Origin: DASQBT01 sp049578545
GTDB lineage: Bacteria > Pseudomonadota > Gammaproteobacteria > Burkholderiales > Thiobacillaceae
Direction: 5' to 3'
Length of the DNA: 64,000 nt
Assembly: GCA_049578545.1 (NCBI GenBank)
Contig: JBAUMF010000027.1
Location: forward strand, 157,262 to 221,261
How positions within the stretch are numbered: position 1 is the stretch's first letter; each line of letters begins with the position of its first letter. Below, piece by piece: positions 1 to 10,889 of this stretch. The notes beneath the pieces were generated by a model. That model searched no databases. It was not told where the DNA came from and saw only the letters and a program-made list of their open reading frames with translations. The position numbers were made by a program, and so were the translations under genes.

Positions 1-318
1 GGCCAACGCCTTAATCGCGATTACCGGCTCAAGGATTACGCCACCAATGTGCTGACTTTCGCCTATACGGGAGACATGGCTGATGCAGGAGCAGGAATGA
101 GCGGCGATATTGTGCTCTGTGCGCCGGTGGTCGAAAGGGAAGCCAGGGAACAGGGCAAGGAATTGCTATCGCATTATGCCCATCTGACTGTGCATGGAAT
201 GCTGCATTTGCAAGGCTATTATCATGAACGCGACGACGAAGCTGACATCATGGAAGCCAAGGAAGCCAGTATTCTGGCAAAATTGGGTTTCAGCGACCCC
301 TACAGCGAGGCAAAATGA
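1..318 (+). CDS. ybeY: YbeY endoribonuclease, 3' part
   Basis: The open frame runs from base 1, so the start codon lies outside the window. YbeY is a zinc-dependent RNase that acts in 16S rRNA 3'-end maturation and ribosome quality control. Visible family features are the NVLTF segment, the [10 protein letters not shown] strand and the metal-binding stretch [11 protein letters not shown] near the C-terminus. The family consensus is HGxLHLxGYDH, so the usual Asp before the last His is Tyr here, while the three zinc-ligand histidines are kept. It lies just upstream of corC, the common ybeY-corC order in proteobacteria. The identification is firm; the effect of the Asp-to-Tyr change is unknown. 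Confidence 0.93.
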   Translation, partial: GQRLNRDYRLKDYATNVLTFAYTGDMADAGAGMSGDIVLCAPVVEREAREQGKELLSHYAHLTVHGMLHLQGYYHERDDEADIMEAKEASILAKLGFSDPYSEAK

Positions 319-362
319 GCGGAAAGCGCTAAGCACCCGTGCTTACCCCTTTCCACTCGAAG

Positions 363-395
363 GGAACCTCTGATCAAATCTCCATCGCGCGGCTA
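363..395. repeat. Solo terminal-repeat-like sequence upstream of corC
   Basis: The sequence beginning GGAACCTCTGATCAAATC matches the terminal inverted repeat of the small element at 61132-61556 (GGAACCTCTGAACAAATC) and continues with partial similarity up to the corC start codon. No opposing copy was found nearby, so it looks like one end of a decayed element. It fills most of the ybeY-corC gap. Confidence 0.55.
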
Positions 396-396
396 T

Positions 397-1278
397 ATGG
401 AACTCGGTCAGAGCGCCCCAGACTTTATGGACTCAGACATTCACCCTAAATCCTCCTGGTTGGAACGGCTCTCGACATTCTTGCTGCGCGAGCCTGAAGA
501 CCGGGAGCAACTGATCGAATTGCTGCGCAGCGCGTACGAGCGCAATCTGATGGATGCCGATGCCCTGGCCATGATCGAGGGCGTGCTGCAGGTAGGGGAG
601 ATGCAGGTGCGGGACATCATGATCCCTCGCTCACAGATGGATGTAGTCGATATTAACGATGATCCAGAGGCGTTTTTGCCGCAGGTCATTGCGGCGGCCC
701 ACTCGCGTTTTCCGGTAATCGATGGCGACAAGGATCACGTTCTCGGAATATTGCTGGCTAAAGAGCTGCTGCGCCTGCAGGCAGGTGAAGAAGAAAGCAT
801 TCGCAGCATGCTGCGTCCTGCCGTTTTCATTCCCGAAGCCAAGCGTCTGAATGTACTACTGAAGGAATTTCGCGCCAGTCGAAATCACATGGCCATAGTT
901 GTTGATGAATACGGCGGGGTTGCAGGTCTGGTGACCATCGAAGACGTACTGGAACAGATCGTTGGCGACATCGAGGACGAATACGATTTTGATGAAACTG
1001 AAGACAACATCATTCGTGACAAGACTGGCCGATACCGGGTCAAGGCTGCGACTGAAATACCCGACTTCAACGCGGTCATGGGCACGCATTTCTCCGATGA
1101 GGATTTCGATACCGTGGGAGGCCTAGTTACCAACAAGTTTGGCCATGTGCCGAAACGGGGTGAACTAATCGAGTTCGATGGCCTGAAGGTCCAGATACTG
1201 CGTGCAGACTCCAGGCGTGTGCACACCATGGTGGTGGAGCGCGTCATTGCACCGCCACAATTGCCTTTAGAGGTTTAA
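397..1278 (+). CDS. corC: CorC/HlyC-family protein (CBS pair plus CorC domain)
   Basis: This 293-residue protein belongs to the CorC family, linked to magnesium and cobalt homeostasis. The N-terminal 60 residues are hydrophilic, with the WLERLS segment typical of soluble CorC. Two CBS domains follow: about residues 70-130 (motif VRDIMIPRSQM) and 135-195 (motif HMAIVVDEYGGVAGLVTIEDVLE). The C-terminal CorC_HlyC domain has the TVGGLV segment and ends near residue 285. There are no membrane helices, unlike the longer CNNM/CorB relatives. The start is uncertain: ATG at 397 or ATG at 427, neither with a clear ribosome site, and the region just upstream looks like a mobile-element end. Confidence 0.93.
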   Translation: MELGQSAPDFMDSDIHPKSSWLERLSTFLLREPEDREQLIELLRSAYERNLMDADALAMIEGVLQVGEMQVRDIMIPRSQMDVVDINDDPEAFLPQVIAAAHSRFPVIDGDKDHVLGILLAKELLRLQAGEEESIRSMLRPAVFIPEAKRLNVLLKEFRASRNHMAIVVDEYGGVAGLVTIEDVLEQIVGDIEDEYDFDETEDNIIRDKTGRYRVKAATEIPDFNAVMGTHFSDEDFDTVGGLVTNKFGHVPKRGELIEFDGLKVQILRADSRRVHTMVVERVIAPPQLPLEV

Positions 1279-1290
1279 AGGAGCAAAGGA

Positions 1291-1314
1291 AAAGCGGCCC
1301 GCTGGCCGCTTTTT
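1291..1314. terminator. Rho-independent terminator after corC
   Basis: AAGCGGCC, a 4-base loop and GGCCGCTT are followed by a T run. It lies between convergent corC and the OmpA-like gene and could serve both strands. Confidence 0.85.
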
Positions 1315-1337
1315 ATTTCAGCTTGCCAGGCATGCTG

Positions 1338-2267
1338 TCACTTGAGCACCTGCACAGTAACCCGCCGATTGCGGCTCCGGCCTTCGAGTGATTCATTGCT
1401 TGCGAGAGGCTTGAGGTCACCATAGGAAATTACCGACATGCGGTGCAGAGGAATGTCGCCGACCTCGAACAGATATCGGCGTACCGATTCGGCGCGTTCC
1501 AAGGCGATTCTGCGGTTCTGACTGCCCAGGCTGAGGTCGTCGCTGTAGCCAATGATCTCGATAAAGATATAGGGTAGCTGTGGTTTGGCGCGCTTGATCA
1601 GCTCATCCAGTGCCGCCTTCCCCTTCGCGGTCAGTTCGGGCTGTTCGTAGTTGTACAGGACCATGTCATCAGTCAGCAGAAGTGAATCGATAATCTTGCC
1701 GGACACCATGCGGCTGTCGCGCGCAATTTTTACGGCGTCGTCGGCCGTTTCCTTCACCTGTGCAAGCGCAGTTGTCTGATTGCCAAGCTTACCCGCCAGC
1801 GCAGACAGAGCGGCTCCCTGATTGTCAGCTTTATCCGATAGCGCAGACACAGTGGCGCCTTGGTTGTCAACTTTGCCTGATAGCGCGGTTAAAGCGGCTC
1901 CCTGATTGTCAGTTTTATCCGATAACGCCGACAGCGTGGCGCCTTGGTTGTCAACTTTGCCCGATAGCGCCGACAGAACCGATGATTCAGTATCAACCTT
2001 CCCTGAAAGCGCAGTTAGCACGGCTGCCTGATTATCGACTTTGCCCGTTAGGGCAGACAAGGCAGATTGCTGGTCTTTCAGCTGGGCACTGATTGGACCC
2101 AATTGATTGAGCAGGGCCGCTTGCGCAGCCTGGTCAGCTTCGAGTTTGGCAACCCGGTCGTCGAGTTGCTGGCGTGCAGCAGTCTGGGCATCGACAGCCT
2201 GATGTGATGCACAGCCAGCGAAAATAAGGGTGGGGAGGACAAGATACAGTCCGGAACGTGCGCGCAT
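1338..2267 (-). CDS. OmpA-family lipoprotein with tandem-repeat coil
   Basis: This 309-residue protein has a lipoprotein signal peptide ending in the lipobox FAGC (Cys19). It has three parts. A short N-terminal region is followed by a long repetitive segment at about residues 65-170 built from 14-residue units of the type ALSGKVDNQGATLS. The C-terminus (about 200-305) is an OmpA-like peptidoglycan-binding domain with the conserved NRRIALERAESVRRYL stretch. It probably anchors the outer membrane to peptidoglycan, with the repeats forming a coiled-coil spacer. The repeat is also visible in the DNA. It is convergent with corC and divergent from the dodecin gene. Confidence 0.88.
   Translation of the reverse strand: MRARSGLYLVLPTLIFAGCASHQAVDAQTAARQQLDDRVAKLEADQAAQAALLNQLGPISAQLKDQQSALSALTGKVDNQAAVLTALSGKVDTESSVLSALSGKVDNQGATLSALSDKTDNQGAALTALSGKVDNQGATVSALSDKADNQGAALSALAGKLGNQTTALAQVKETADDAVKIARDSRMVSGKIIDSLLLTDDMVLYNYEQPELTAKGKAALDELIKRAKPQLPYIFIEIIGYSDDLSLGSQNRRIALERAESVRRYLFEVGDIPLHRMSVISYGDLKPLASNESLEGRSRNRRVTVQVLK
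1809..1976. repeat. Two tandem 84-bp repeats inside the OmpA-like gene
   Basis: Bases 1809-1892 and 1893-1976 are nearly identical (both begin AGCGGCTCCCTGATTGTCAG). Each encodes two 14-residue coil units (28 residues). More diverged 42-bp units continue toward 2060. The in-frame periodicity suggests copy number can vary by slippage or recombination. Confidence 0.9.
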
Positions 2268-2453
2268 TAACTACTCCTTGAACATTGATAGCAAAAGCCA
2301 TAATGTTACTACAGGCTTGCTTCGAGCATATGTTGGTGACTCCATGGAATGCGCTGCAGGGAGGTCCCGCGTGCCAAAGATAAGTAATTGTCTTTTGAAT
2401 TCTTCGGACATCTGCTAAACAGGTAAGACAAACACTTCTATTCAGGGGGAACC

Positions 2454-2654
2454 ATGTCTGTTGCAAAAACCATCGAAATTGTGGCGACTTCGAAAAAGAG
2501 CTTTGAAGACGCAGTCAAAGTTGGAGTGGCGAAGGCGGCCGAATCGTTGGCCAACATTACAGGGGCCTGGCTGATGGATCAAAGTGTGGGTGTGACCAAG
2601 GGCAAGGTGACCGAATACAGGGTGCGGATGAAGCTGACTTTCGTGCTCAAATGA
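2454..2654 (+). CDS. Dodecin family flavin-binding protein
   Basis: This 66-residue protein matches dodecin in length and sequence. It has the beta-strand VAKTIEIVATSKKSFEDAV, a helix KAAESLANI, then the GAWL and EYRVRMKLTF strands. Dodecins form 12-subunit shells that store or buffer riboflavin or FMN in the cytoplasm. A good ribosome site (AGGGGGAACC) precedes the ATG. It is monocistronic, divergent from the OmpA-like lipoprotein, and followed directly by a strong terminator. Confidence 0.92.
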   Translation: MSVAKTIEIVATSKKSFEDAVKVGVAKAAESLANITGAWLMDQSVGVTKGKVTEYRVRMKLTFVLK

Positions 2655-2682
2655 ATTCCTTGGTTCGCATGGCAGCAACAAG

Positions 2683-2706
2683 AAAGGCAGCTTCGGCTGC
2701 CTTTTT
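2683..2706 (+). terminator. Rho-independent terminator after dodecin
   Basis: The sequence is AAAGGCAGC, a TTCG tetraloop, then GCTGCCTTTTT. It separates the dodecin gene from the convergent aldolase gene. Confidence 0.9.
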
Positions 2707-2724
2707 CTCAGTCTGCCTGCGTAT

Positions 2725-3789
2725 TTAGTTGACGCGTGGATCCAACTCGCCCTTGTCGTAGCGTTTGACCATGGTTTCCAGGCTGATCGGTTTGATCTTG
2801 GATGCGTTGCCGGCGGTGCCGAAGGCTTCGTAGCGAGCCCTGCAGATGTCTTTCATGGCCTTGGTGGAGGCCATGAGGAATTTGCGCGGGTCGAACTCTT
2901 TCTTGTTTTCGGCCAGGAATTTGCGAACCGCTCCGGTTGAGGCCATGCGCAGGTCGGTGTCGATATTCACCTTGCGCACACCGTGCTTGATCCCTTCAAC
3001 GATTTCCTCTACGGGAACGCCGTAGGTCTCGCCCATATCGCCGCCGTAGCTGTTGATGATCTTGAGCCATTCCTGCGGTACCGAGGAGGAGCCATGCATT
3101 ACCAAGTGGGTGTTCGGGATGCGAGCGTGGATTTCCTTGATGCGGCCGATCGCCAGGATGTCACCCGTTGGTGGACGGGTGAACTTGTATGCGCCGTGCG
3201 AGGTCCCAATGGCTATGGCCAGGGCATCAACGCCGGTTTTCTTGACGAAATCAGCGGCTTCTTCCGGGTCGGTCAGCAACTGGCTGTGGTCCAGAGTTCC
3301 CTCTGCGCCGATGCCATCTTCTTCACCAGCCTGGCCGGTTTCCAGTGACCCGAGGCAGCCCAATTCGCCTTCCACGGACACGCCGCAGGCGTGCGCCATT
3401 TCAACGGTGCGACGGGTGACATCGACGTTGTACTCGTAGCTTGCAGGAGTCTTGCCGTCCTCTTTGAGCGAGCCATCCATCATCACAGAGGAAAAGCCCA
3501 ACTGAATGGAACGCTGGCACACGGAAGGAGAGGTGCCATGGTCCTGGTGCATGCAAACCGGAATGTGCGGCCATTCTTCAATCGCAGCGAGAATCAGGTG
3601 CCGCAGGAAAGGCGCGCCAGCATATTTACGGGCACCAGCGGAGGCCTGCACGATGACCGGGGAATCGGTTTCGTCCGCGGCTTCCATCATGGCGCGCATC
3701 TGTTCCAGATTGTTGACATTGAAGGCGGGCACGCCATAGCGATGCTCAGCGGCGTGGTCCAGCAATTGACGCAGTGAAATTAATGCCAT
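2725..3789 (-). CDS. fba: Fructose-bisphosphate aldolase class II, Calvin-cycle type
   Basis: At 354 residues, this is the length of the Calvin-cycle subtype of zinc-dependent class II aldolase. It condenses DHAP with glyceraldehyde-3-phosphate, and in CbbA-type enzymes also with erythrose-4-phosphate. Visible motifs are HQDHGTS (zinc ligands, about residues 81-87), VEGELG (about 140), AIGTSHG and VMHGSSSVP. It is the last gene of a co-oriented block tkt-gap-pgk-pyk-fba, which supplies both the lower glycolytic/gluconeogenic route and the regenerative phase of the Calvin cycle. The ATG at 3789 has a reasonable upstream site (GAGGAGT). Confidence 0.95.
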   Translation of the reverse strand: MALISLRQLLDHAAEHRYGVPAFNVNNLEQMRAMMEAADETDSPVIVQASAGARKYAGAPFLRHLILAAIEEWPHIPVCMHQDHGTSPSVCQRSIQLGFSSVMMDGSLKEDGKTPASYEYNVDVTRRTVEMAHACGVSVEGELGCLGSLETGQAGEEDGIGAEGTLDHSQLLTDPEEAADFVKKTGVDALAIAIGTSHGAYKFTRPPTGDILAIGRIKEIHARIPNTHLVMHGSSSVPQEWLKIINSYGGDMGETYGVPVEEIVEGIKHGVRKVNIDTDLRMASTGAVRKFLAENKKEFDPRKFLMASTKAMKDICRARYEAFGTAGNASKIKPISLETMVKRYDKGELDPRVN

Positions 3790-3875
3790 GTTTTACTCCT
3801 CGTTACGCAGTTCAAAATAGTTTCGGGATGACCGGCCAGCGGGCTGTGTCTGTTCCCCTTGCCTCCGGTGGGATA

Positions 3876-5309
3876 TTATTTCTTGCGGGCTCCCACCTTG
3901 ACGATCTTCATGGTGTTGGTACCGCCTGATTTACCTATGGGCTCGCCAATGGTGATGATGATCAGGTCGCCTTCCCGCACTGCACCGCGGCGGCGCAATT
4001 CCTCCTCGGCCGCATGCAGCAGTTCTTCCCGGTCGCTATCCTTGGTGACTTTGAAGTTGATTGGATATACGCCGCGATAGAGAGTGACTTTTCTACGGGT
4101 TTCCACCTCGGGTGTCAAGGCATAGATGGGCACGCTGGTGCTCATGCGGGACATCCACAGGCACGTATTGCCTGACTGGGTCATGGCGGCGATGGCCTTG
4201 ATGTTCAGATGCAAGGAGGTGAAGGCTGCCGACATGGCGATGGCCTCGTCCACTCGCAGGAAGCTGCGATCGAGCCGTTCATTACTGAAAATCGATTCGG
4301 ATTCCTTTTCCGCCTCTGTGCAAACGCGGTCCATGGCGGCAATGGCTTCAACTGGGAACTGGCCTGCTGCGGTCTCCGCCGACAGCATGACGGCATCAGT
4401 GCCGTCCAGCACGGCATTGGCCACGTCCGAAACTTCAGCCCGGGTGGGAATGGGGCTGGAGATCATCGACTCCATCATCTGGGTGGCGGTAATCACCAGC
4501 TTGTTGCGCGACCGCGCAAGGCGAATCATTTTCTTTTGCAGCGCGGGCACCGCGGCGTCGCCGACTTCCACCCCGAGGTCACCACGGGCAACCATGATGG
4601 CATCCGACGCATCGAGGATATCTTCCAAATTGATAATGGCTTCAGCCCGCTCGATCTTCGCAACGATCAGGCTCTTGCCTCCAGCTGCCTTGATCAGGTC
4701 ACGGGCATGCTGGATGTCGGTTGCGGTCTTGGGAAAGGAGACCGCCAGATAATCAGCCTTCATCAGGGCGGCTGTCTTGATGTCCTCGATATCCTTTTCT
4801 GTCAGCGCAGCAGCGGAGAGCCCGCCACCCTTGCGGTTGATGCCCTTGTTGTTGGACAACACACCACCCTGCACTACCTTGCAGTGAATAGCGCTGCCTT
4901 TTACTTCCTCTACCCACATCTCGATACGGCCATCGTCCAGCAACAGCGTTGAGCCGCGGCTCACGTCCTTGGGCAGGTCCTTGTAATCGAGCCCGACCTT
5001 GGTCTGGTCGCCCATCTTGCATTCCGCGTCCAGAATGAAAGCGTCGCCCTTGGTCAGCATGACCTTGCTGTTCTTGAACTTGCCAATGCGTATTTTCGGG
5101 CCCTGCAGGTCGACCAGCACGCCAACGGCACGGCCTCGGGCGCGTGCCAGCGAGCGAACCAGTTCAGCGCGTTCAATATGATCTTCAGGCTTGCCGTGAG
5201 AAAAATTCAGCCGGACGACATCAAGTCCGGCTTCCATCATCTTGTCGAGTACCTTGGGGTCGCTGGAAGCGGGACCAAGGGTGCCGACGATTTTGGTTCT
5301 GCGAATCAT
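3876..5309 (-). CDS. pyk: Pyruvate kinase
   Basis: The 477-residue protein covers the normal pyruvate kinase length. It begins MIRRTKIVGTLGPASS, continues with LNFSHG (substrate site) and VARGDLGVEVG (catalytic Mg/K region), and has the signature ITATQMMESM. The C-terminal effector domain is present and ends ITIGEPIGKSGGTNTMKI, typical of this enzyme. It converts phosphoenolpyruvate and ADP to pyruvate and ATP. It lies between pgk and fba on the same strand with gaps of under 100 bases, so cotranscription is likely. Confidence 0.96.
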   Translation of the reverse strand: MIRRTKIVGTLGPASSDPKVLDKMMEAGLDVVRLNFSHGKPEDHIERAELVRSLARARGRAVGVLVDLQGPKIRIGKFKNSKVMLTKGDAFILDAECKMGDQTKVGLDYKDLPKDVSRGSTLLLDDGRIEMWVEEVKGSAIHCKVVQGGVLSNNKGINRKGGGLSAAALTEKDIEDIKTAALMKADYLAVSFPKTATDIQHARDLIKAAGGKSLIVAKIERAEAIINLEDILDASDAIMVARGDLGVEVGDAAVPALQKKMIRLARSRNKLVITATQMMESMISSPIPTRAEVSDVANAVLDGTDAVMLSAETAAGQFPVEAIAAMDRVCTEAEKESESIFSNERLDRSFLRVDEAIAMSAAFTSLHLNIKAIAAMTQSGNTCLWMSRMSTSVPIYALTPEVETRRKVTLYRGVYPINFKVTKDSDREELLHAAEEELRRRGAVREGDLIIITIGEPIGKSGGTNTMKIVKVGARKK

Positions 5310-5387
5310 ATATGCGTTGGGCCAGAAAGGTGAAGGGCACGAGGCGGAAGCGGGGTTTGGCCTTAACGCCTTGCCCCTTGCCGGCGA

Positions 5388-6572
5388 TCAACCTTTTGCA
5401 CGCTTCTCCAGAATGTCGACAGCGGGGAGAGCCTTGCCTTCAAGGTATTCAAGGAATGCACCACCGGCGGTAGATATGTAGGACACCTTGTCGTAGATAT
5501 CGTATTTCTGGATGGCGGCGATGGTGTCGCCTCCGCCCGCCAGGCTGAAGCCCTTGGCATTGGCGATGGCCATGGCGACTGTCTTGGTGCCCTCGCCAAA
5601 CTGGTCGAACTCGAACACGCCGACGGGACCGTTCCAGACAATCGTGCCGGCCTTGGCTATGATGTCGGCCAGTTGCTGCGCACTCTTCGGTCCGATATCG
5701 AAGATCATGTCGTCGTCCGTCACATCATCCGCGTTTTTCAACACGGCGGGCTCGTTGGCGTCAAATTTCTTCCCACACACCACGTCCACGGCGATGGGAA
5801 TGGAAGCACCACGTTTACTCATCTTCTTGATCAGCGCCTGGGCGGTCGGAATCAAGTCGTGTTCGCAGAGGGATTTGCCAACGTTCTTGCCCGTGGCAGC
5901 GAGGAAGGTGTTCGCGATGCCGCCGCCAACCACCAGTTCGTCAACCTTATCGGACAGGGATTCCAGAACGGTGAGCTTGGTCGAGACTTTTGAGCCACCA
6001 ACGATGGCAACCATCGGGCGAGCGGGGCTTGCCAGCGCCTTGTCCAGCGCATCGAGTTCATCGGTCAGCAACAGGCCGGCGCAGGCCACGGGTGCGAATT
6101 GTGCGATTCCGTAAGTGGAAGCCTCTGCCCGATGTGCTGTGCCAAAGGCGTCCATTACGAACACGTCGCACAGTGAGGCATATTTCCTTGCTGTTTCTTC
6201 AAGGTTCTTCTTTTCCCCCTTGTTGATGCGGCAGTTTTCCAGCAGTACCACTTCTCCCGCGGCGAGATCGAATCCGCCGTCAACCCAGTCACGTATCACG
6301 CGTACAGGTTTCCCGAGCTTGGCGGACATGACATCAGCTACGGGCTTGAGGGAATTTTCTTCGGAGAATTCGCCTTCGGTTGGGCGGCCCAGGTGGGAGG
6401 TGACCATTACCTTGGCGCCCGCCTTCATGGCGCGCTCGATGGTCGGCATGGAGGCAGTGATGCGGGCATCAGAGGTAACCTTGCCCTCCTTGACCGGAAC
6501 GTTCAGGTCGGCACGGATAAAAACCCGCTTGCCTTTGAGATCAAGGTCGGTCATGCGAATGAACTTGGGCAT
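5388..6572 (-). CDS. pgk: Phosphoglycerate kinase
   Basis: This 394-residue protein has all the hallmarks of PGK. The N-terminal domain carries RADLNVP and TSHLGRP (3-phosphoglycerate binding). A hinge follows, and the C-terminal nucleotide domain has [16 protein letters not shown] and GGGDTIAAI. It interconverts 1,3-bisphosphoglycerate and 3-phosphoglycerate and is shared by glycolysis and the Calvin cycle. It lies between gap and pyk. The ATG at 6572 is preceded by an AGGAGCT ribosome site. Confidence 0.96.
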   Translation of the reverse strand: MPKFIRMTDLDLKGKRVFIRADLNVPVKEGKVTSDARITASMPTIERAMKAGAKVMVTSHLGRPTEGEFSEENSLKPVADVMSAKLGKPVRVIRDWVDGGFDLAAGEVVLLENCRINKGEKKNLEETARKYASLCDVFVMDAFGTAHRAEASTYGIAQFAPVACAGLLLTDELDALDKALASPARPMVAIVGGSKVSTKLTVLESLSDKVDELVVGGGIANTFLAATGKNVGKSLCEHDLIPTAQALIKKMSKRGASIPIAVDVVCGKKFDANEPAVLKNADDVTDDDMIFDIGPKSAQQLADIIAKAGTIVWNGPVGVFEFDQFGEGTKTVAMAIANAKGFSLAGGGDTIAAIQKYDIYDKVSYISTAGGAFLEYLEGKALPAVDILEKRAKG

Positions 6573-6720
6573 GTGTAGCTCCTGGATACGTAAGTGGTAA
6601 GGGATAAGGTGGCCTATGCCTTACGACTCAACCATGGGAGGGAAGGCATCAGGTACCAGAAACGTGGCGTGGGGCAACGTCCGCGCCAAAATCTGATTCC
6701 TGATCCCTGAATGCCGATCC

Positions 6721-7758
<1,038 letters not shown>

Positions 7759-7770
7759 CTACCATGGACA

Positions 7771-7819
7771 CCAAGGTCACAAAGAATGAAAACGCGCTTT
7801 GTTTCCATCGTGACCTTTG
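7771..7819. repeat. Intergenic inverted repeat between tkt and gap
   Basis: AAGGTCAC at 7773 pairs with GTGACCTT at 7810 across a 29-base loop, with extra AAAG/CTTT pairing. It could be a weak terminator or processing site in the tkt-gap interval, or a degenerate intergenic repeat. There is no T tract, so the role is uncertain. Confidence 0.45.
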
Positions 7820-7829
7820 TGCTGAAGCC

Positions 7830-9815
7830 TTACAGAACGCTCTTGACCGCCTTGACCACCCTCTCGGGCGTAAAGCCGAAGTGCTTGAACAGAGCCGGAG
7901 CAGGAGCGGATTCGCCAAAGCTGTCGATACCGACAATTGCGCCTTCGAGGCCCACATACTTGTGCCAGAAGCCGCTTACGCCTGCTTCCACCGCTACCCT
8001 GGGCAGCCCCTTGGGCAGCACGGAAGACCGATAGGCGGCATCCTGCTTGTCGAAGGTATTGGTCGATGGCATGGAGACCACTCGTACCGGAATGCCTTCG
8101 GCGGCCAGAGCTTCCTGGGCTTTCAGCGCCAGTTCGATTTCAGAGCCGGTGGCTATTATCACGGCTTTTGCACCAGCGCTATCCTTCAATACGTAGCCGC
8201 CTTTGGCGATGTTAGCCAGGGTTGCGTCGTCACGCTTTACGAAAGGCAGGTTCTGGCGTGAAAGGATCAGGCTGGTGGGGCCAGCCCTGTTCTCCACGGC
8301 GTGTACCCAGGCCACAATGGTTTCAACCGTGTCGCAGGGACGCCAGACATCCATGTTGGGCATCATGCGCAGCGTGGCGGTCTGTTCCACCGGCTGATGG
8401 GTGGGCCCGTCCTCGCCCAGACCGATGGAGTCGTGGGTGAATACGTGGATCACCCGCTGCTTCATCAGCGCTGCCATGCGCAGGGCATTGCGGGAATATT
8501 CCGAGAACATGAGGAAGGTCCCGCCAAATGGGAGCAGACCGCCGTGCAGCGCCACGCCATTCATGATGGCGGCCATGCCGAACTCGCGAACCCCGTAGCT
8601 GATGTAGTTGCCGGGGTTGCCATGACGGATCGGATGGCAGCCTTCCCAGTTGGTCAGGTTGGAACCGGTCAGGTCAGCGGACCCGCCGAGGAATTCGGGC
8701 AGCACCTTGACCAGGGCATTGATGGCGATCTGTGAGGCCTTGCGCGTGGCAACCGTTTCTCCCTTGGCATTGATCGCGGCGATGCTGGCAGTCACATGCT
8801 GTTTCCAGTTGGCAGGCAGTTCGCCTGCCATACGGCGCTTGAATTCAGCCGCTTCGGCCGGATAGTCCTTGGCATATTCGGCGAACTTGTTATTCCACAG
8901 CTTTTCCAGTCCCTCGCCCTTCACCTTGGCATTCCAGCCATCATAGATTTCCTGCGGGATCTCGAACGCAGGGTATTTCCAGCCCAGATTCTTGCGGGTG
9001 GCTTCCACTTCATCATGGCCCAGTGCGGCCCCATGCACGTCATGGGTGCCTGCCTTGTTGGGCGAACCCTTGCCGATGATGGTCTTGCAGCAGATCAGGG
9101 TGGGTCTTCCGGTCTCCGCCTTGGCTTCGGCGATGGCTTTTTCCAGGGCGCCAAAATCGTGACCGTCCACATGGGGAATGACATGCCAACCGTAGGCTTC
9201 GAAGCGCTTGGCAGTGTCGTCGGTGTACCAGTTCTCAATGTGGCCGTCGATGGAGATGCCATTATCGTCCCAGAAGGCGATCAGCTTGCCGAGCTTCCAG
9301 GTGCCTGCCAGCGCGCAGGCTTCGTGGGAGATCCCTTCCATCATGCAGCCATCGCCCATGAAGACATAGGTGTGGTGATTGACGATGTCGTGGCCAGGAC
9401 GGTTGAATTCATGGGCCAGCAGTTTCTCGGCCAGTGCCATGCCAACCGCGTTGGTGATGCCCTGGCCGAGCGGGCCGGTGGTGGTCTCGATGCCGGGCGC
9501 GTAGCCAAACTCGGGGTGTCCAGGAGTTTTGGAGTGCAACTGGCGGAACTGCCTGATGTCATCCATGGTGAGGGCGTAGCCGGTCAGATGCAACAAGGCA
9601 TACAGGAGCATGGAGCCATGTCCGTTTGACAGCACAAAGCGGTCGCGGTCAGGCCACTTCGGGTTGGCTGGGTTGAAGCGCAGGTTGTGATTCCACAACA
9701 CCTCGGAAATTTCAGCCATTCCCATGGGCGCTCCGGGGTGACCGGATTTGGCTTTTTCCACAGCATCCATGGCAAGCACCCGGATGGCGTTCGCAAGTTC
9801 AGTGCGAGTTGGCAT
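7830..9815 (-). CDS. tkt: Transketolase
   Basis: Starting from ATG at 9815 the protein is 661 residues, the normal length. This start is chosen over the longer frame to 10025 because TGAGGAT lies just upstream and the sequence [17 protein letters not shown] is a typical transketolase N-terminus. Visible are GHPGAPMG, the thiamine-diphosphate motif GDGCMMEG, and the transketolase signature region with [18 protein letters not shown]. It transfers two-carbon units in the pentose phosphate and Calvin cycles. It is the first gene of the tkt-gap-pgk-pyk-fba block, so the promoter is probably in 9816-10077. Confidence 0.96.
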   Translation of the reverse strand: MPTRTELANAIRVLAMDAVEKAKSGHPGAPMGMAEISEVLWNHNLRFNPANPKWPDRDRFVLSNGHGSMLLYALLHLTGYALTMDDIRQFRQLHSKTPGHPEFGYAPGIETTTGPLGQGITNAVGMALAEKLLAHEFNRPGHDIVNHHTYVFMGDGCMMEGISHEACALAGTWKLGKLIAFWDDNGISIDGHIENWYTDDTAKRFEAYGWHVIPHVDGHDFGALEKAIAEAKAETGRPTLICCKTIIGKGSPNKAGTHDVHGAALGHDEVEATRKNLGWKYPAFEIPQEIYDGWNAKVKGEGLEKLWNNKFAEYAKDYPAEAAEFKRRMAGELPANWKQHVTASIAAINAKGETVATRKASQIAINALVKVLPEFLGGSADLTGSNLTNWEGCHPIRHGNPGNYISYGVREFGMAAIMNGVALHGGLLPFGGTFLMFSEYSRNALRMAALMKQRVIHVFTHDSIGLGEDGPTHQPVEQTATLRMMPNMDVWRPCDTVETIVAWVHAVENRAGPTSLILSRQNLPFVKRDDATLANIAKGGYVLKDSAGAKAVIIATGSEIELALKAQEALAAEGIPVRVVSMPSTNTFDKQDAAYRSSVLPKGLPRVAVEAGVSGFWHKYVGLEGAIVGIDSFGESAPAPALFKHFGFTPERVVKAVKSVL

Positions 9816-10077
9816 GATGATCCTCAAATAACGTGAATGAATTCTGTTATGGCGCGAAAAGGGGGGTTGACAGCGCCGCTTCGGACAGGGCCTTTGTGAG
9901 GCGATGAGGGCCGAAGAAAAGCGCCAATTATCCTCCAAGCCGGCTGGCTGAAGCAAGGCTGAGAACAGGCGGAAGGCTGGCGGGCAAGGGCAAGGATGCC
10001 CGAAAGCCTCGAATGGCCGGGGCAAGGACGGTCAAGCACCGGTTTCTAAAAGTTTTTTATCAACCCAAGTACAAAGT

Positions 10078-10866
10078 TTATCTGTGTTCCTGAAGCCAGA
10101 CCTGCCAGAGGTCGAACAACTTTGGGTTGGCTGACGCGATTACTGAACGCTCCCAGGCAGGGTCGTCGTCAAACCCGCCTGCGAGGCGACTCAGTTTTCC
10201 ACCTGCCTCCTCCAAAATCAGGGCTCCAGCCGCGTAGTCCCAAAGCTTTTGATTGCCATGGACATAAATGTCGAAGCGGCCGGCGGCGGTGTAACACCAA
10301 TCGAGCGCGGATGCGCCAAAGTTGCGCAGAGAGGCATAGGGTGGATTGGCAACAAGTTTCGCGATCAGTTTCTTGGGCAGACGCTTGGGTTCGATGCCAG
10401 CCATGGCCCTGCGCAACTCGCTGACCGGTGTGCGGATGGGCAGGGGTTCGCCGTCAAGAAATGCCCCCTTGCCGCGCTCGGCATAAAAACATTCATCGGC
10501 AACCGGGTCGTAGACCACCCCCAATTTACGCTTGTGGTTTTCCAGGTAGGCCACGGAGATGGCGAAGTAAGGAATGCCGGCCACAAAGTTTGATGTTCCG
10601 TCAATGGGGTCGATGCACCAAACGCCCTCTTCCCCGGCCTCCCAGGCGTTACGCTGCTGCGCTTCGGTCATTTCCTCGCCCAGTACCGGGCATGAAATAA
10701 TGCCAGGCAGGGCAGATTCGAGTGCCTGTTGAGTGGCTTCGTCAGCTTCGGTGAACAGGCTGCCATCGTATTTGTGAGTGTGCGCGACTTTCATGTAGCG
10801 CGGCGTGACTTCTGCACGGGCTACGTCGCGCACTAACGCAACAACCTGTTTCAGTGGTTGGCTCAC
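10078..10866 (-). CDS. Inositol-monophosphatase family protein
   Basis: This is a Li+/Mg2+-dependent phosphatase family protein. It has the metal-binding region EEM, then WCIDPIDGTSNF, and the C-terminal WDYAAGALILEEAGG motif. GTG at 10866 is preferred. It lies just after the stop of the upstream gene (10890), has AAAGGGTGGGA before it, and gives the usual N-terminus (SQPLKQVVALVRDVA). An ATG at 10905 would overlap the upstream gene. Substrate is uncertain: inositol-1-phosphate, fructose-1,6-bisphosphate or another sugar phosphate are all possible in this family. It runs in the same direction as the thioredoxin-fold gene. Confidence 0.85.
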   Translation of the reverse strand: MSQPLKQVVALVRDVARAEVTPRYMKVAHTHKYDGSLFTEADEATQQALESALPGIISCPVLGEEMTEAQQRNAWEAGEEGVWCIDPIDGTSNFVAGIPYFAISVAYLENHKRKLGVVYDPVADECFYAERGKGAFLDGEPLPIRTPVSELRRAMAGIEPKRLPKKLIAKLVANPPYASLRNFGASALDWCYTAAGRFDIYVHGNQKLWDYAAGALILEEAGGKLSRLAGGFDDDPAWERSVIASANPKLFDLWQVWLQEHR

Positions 10867-10889
10867 AATGCGGTTCCCACCCTTTAAGC

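Noticed and set aside
1800..2060. Regular repeats that could look like a CRISPR array
   Set aside because: The units are in-frame coding repeats of 42/84 bp with no unique spacers, within a lipoprotein gene.
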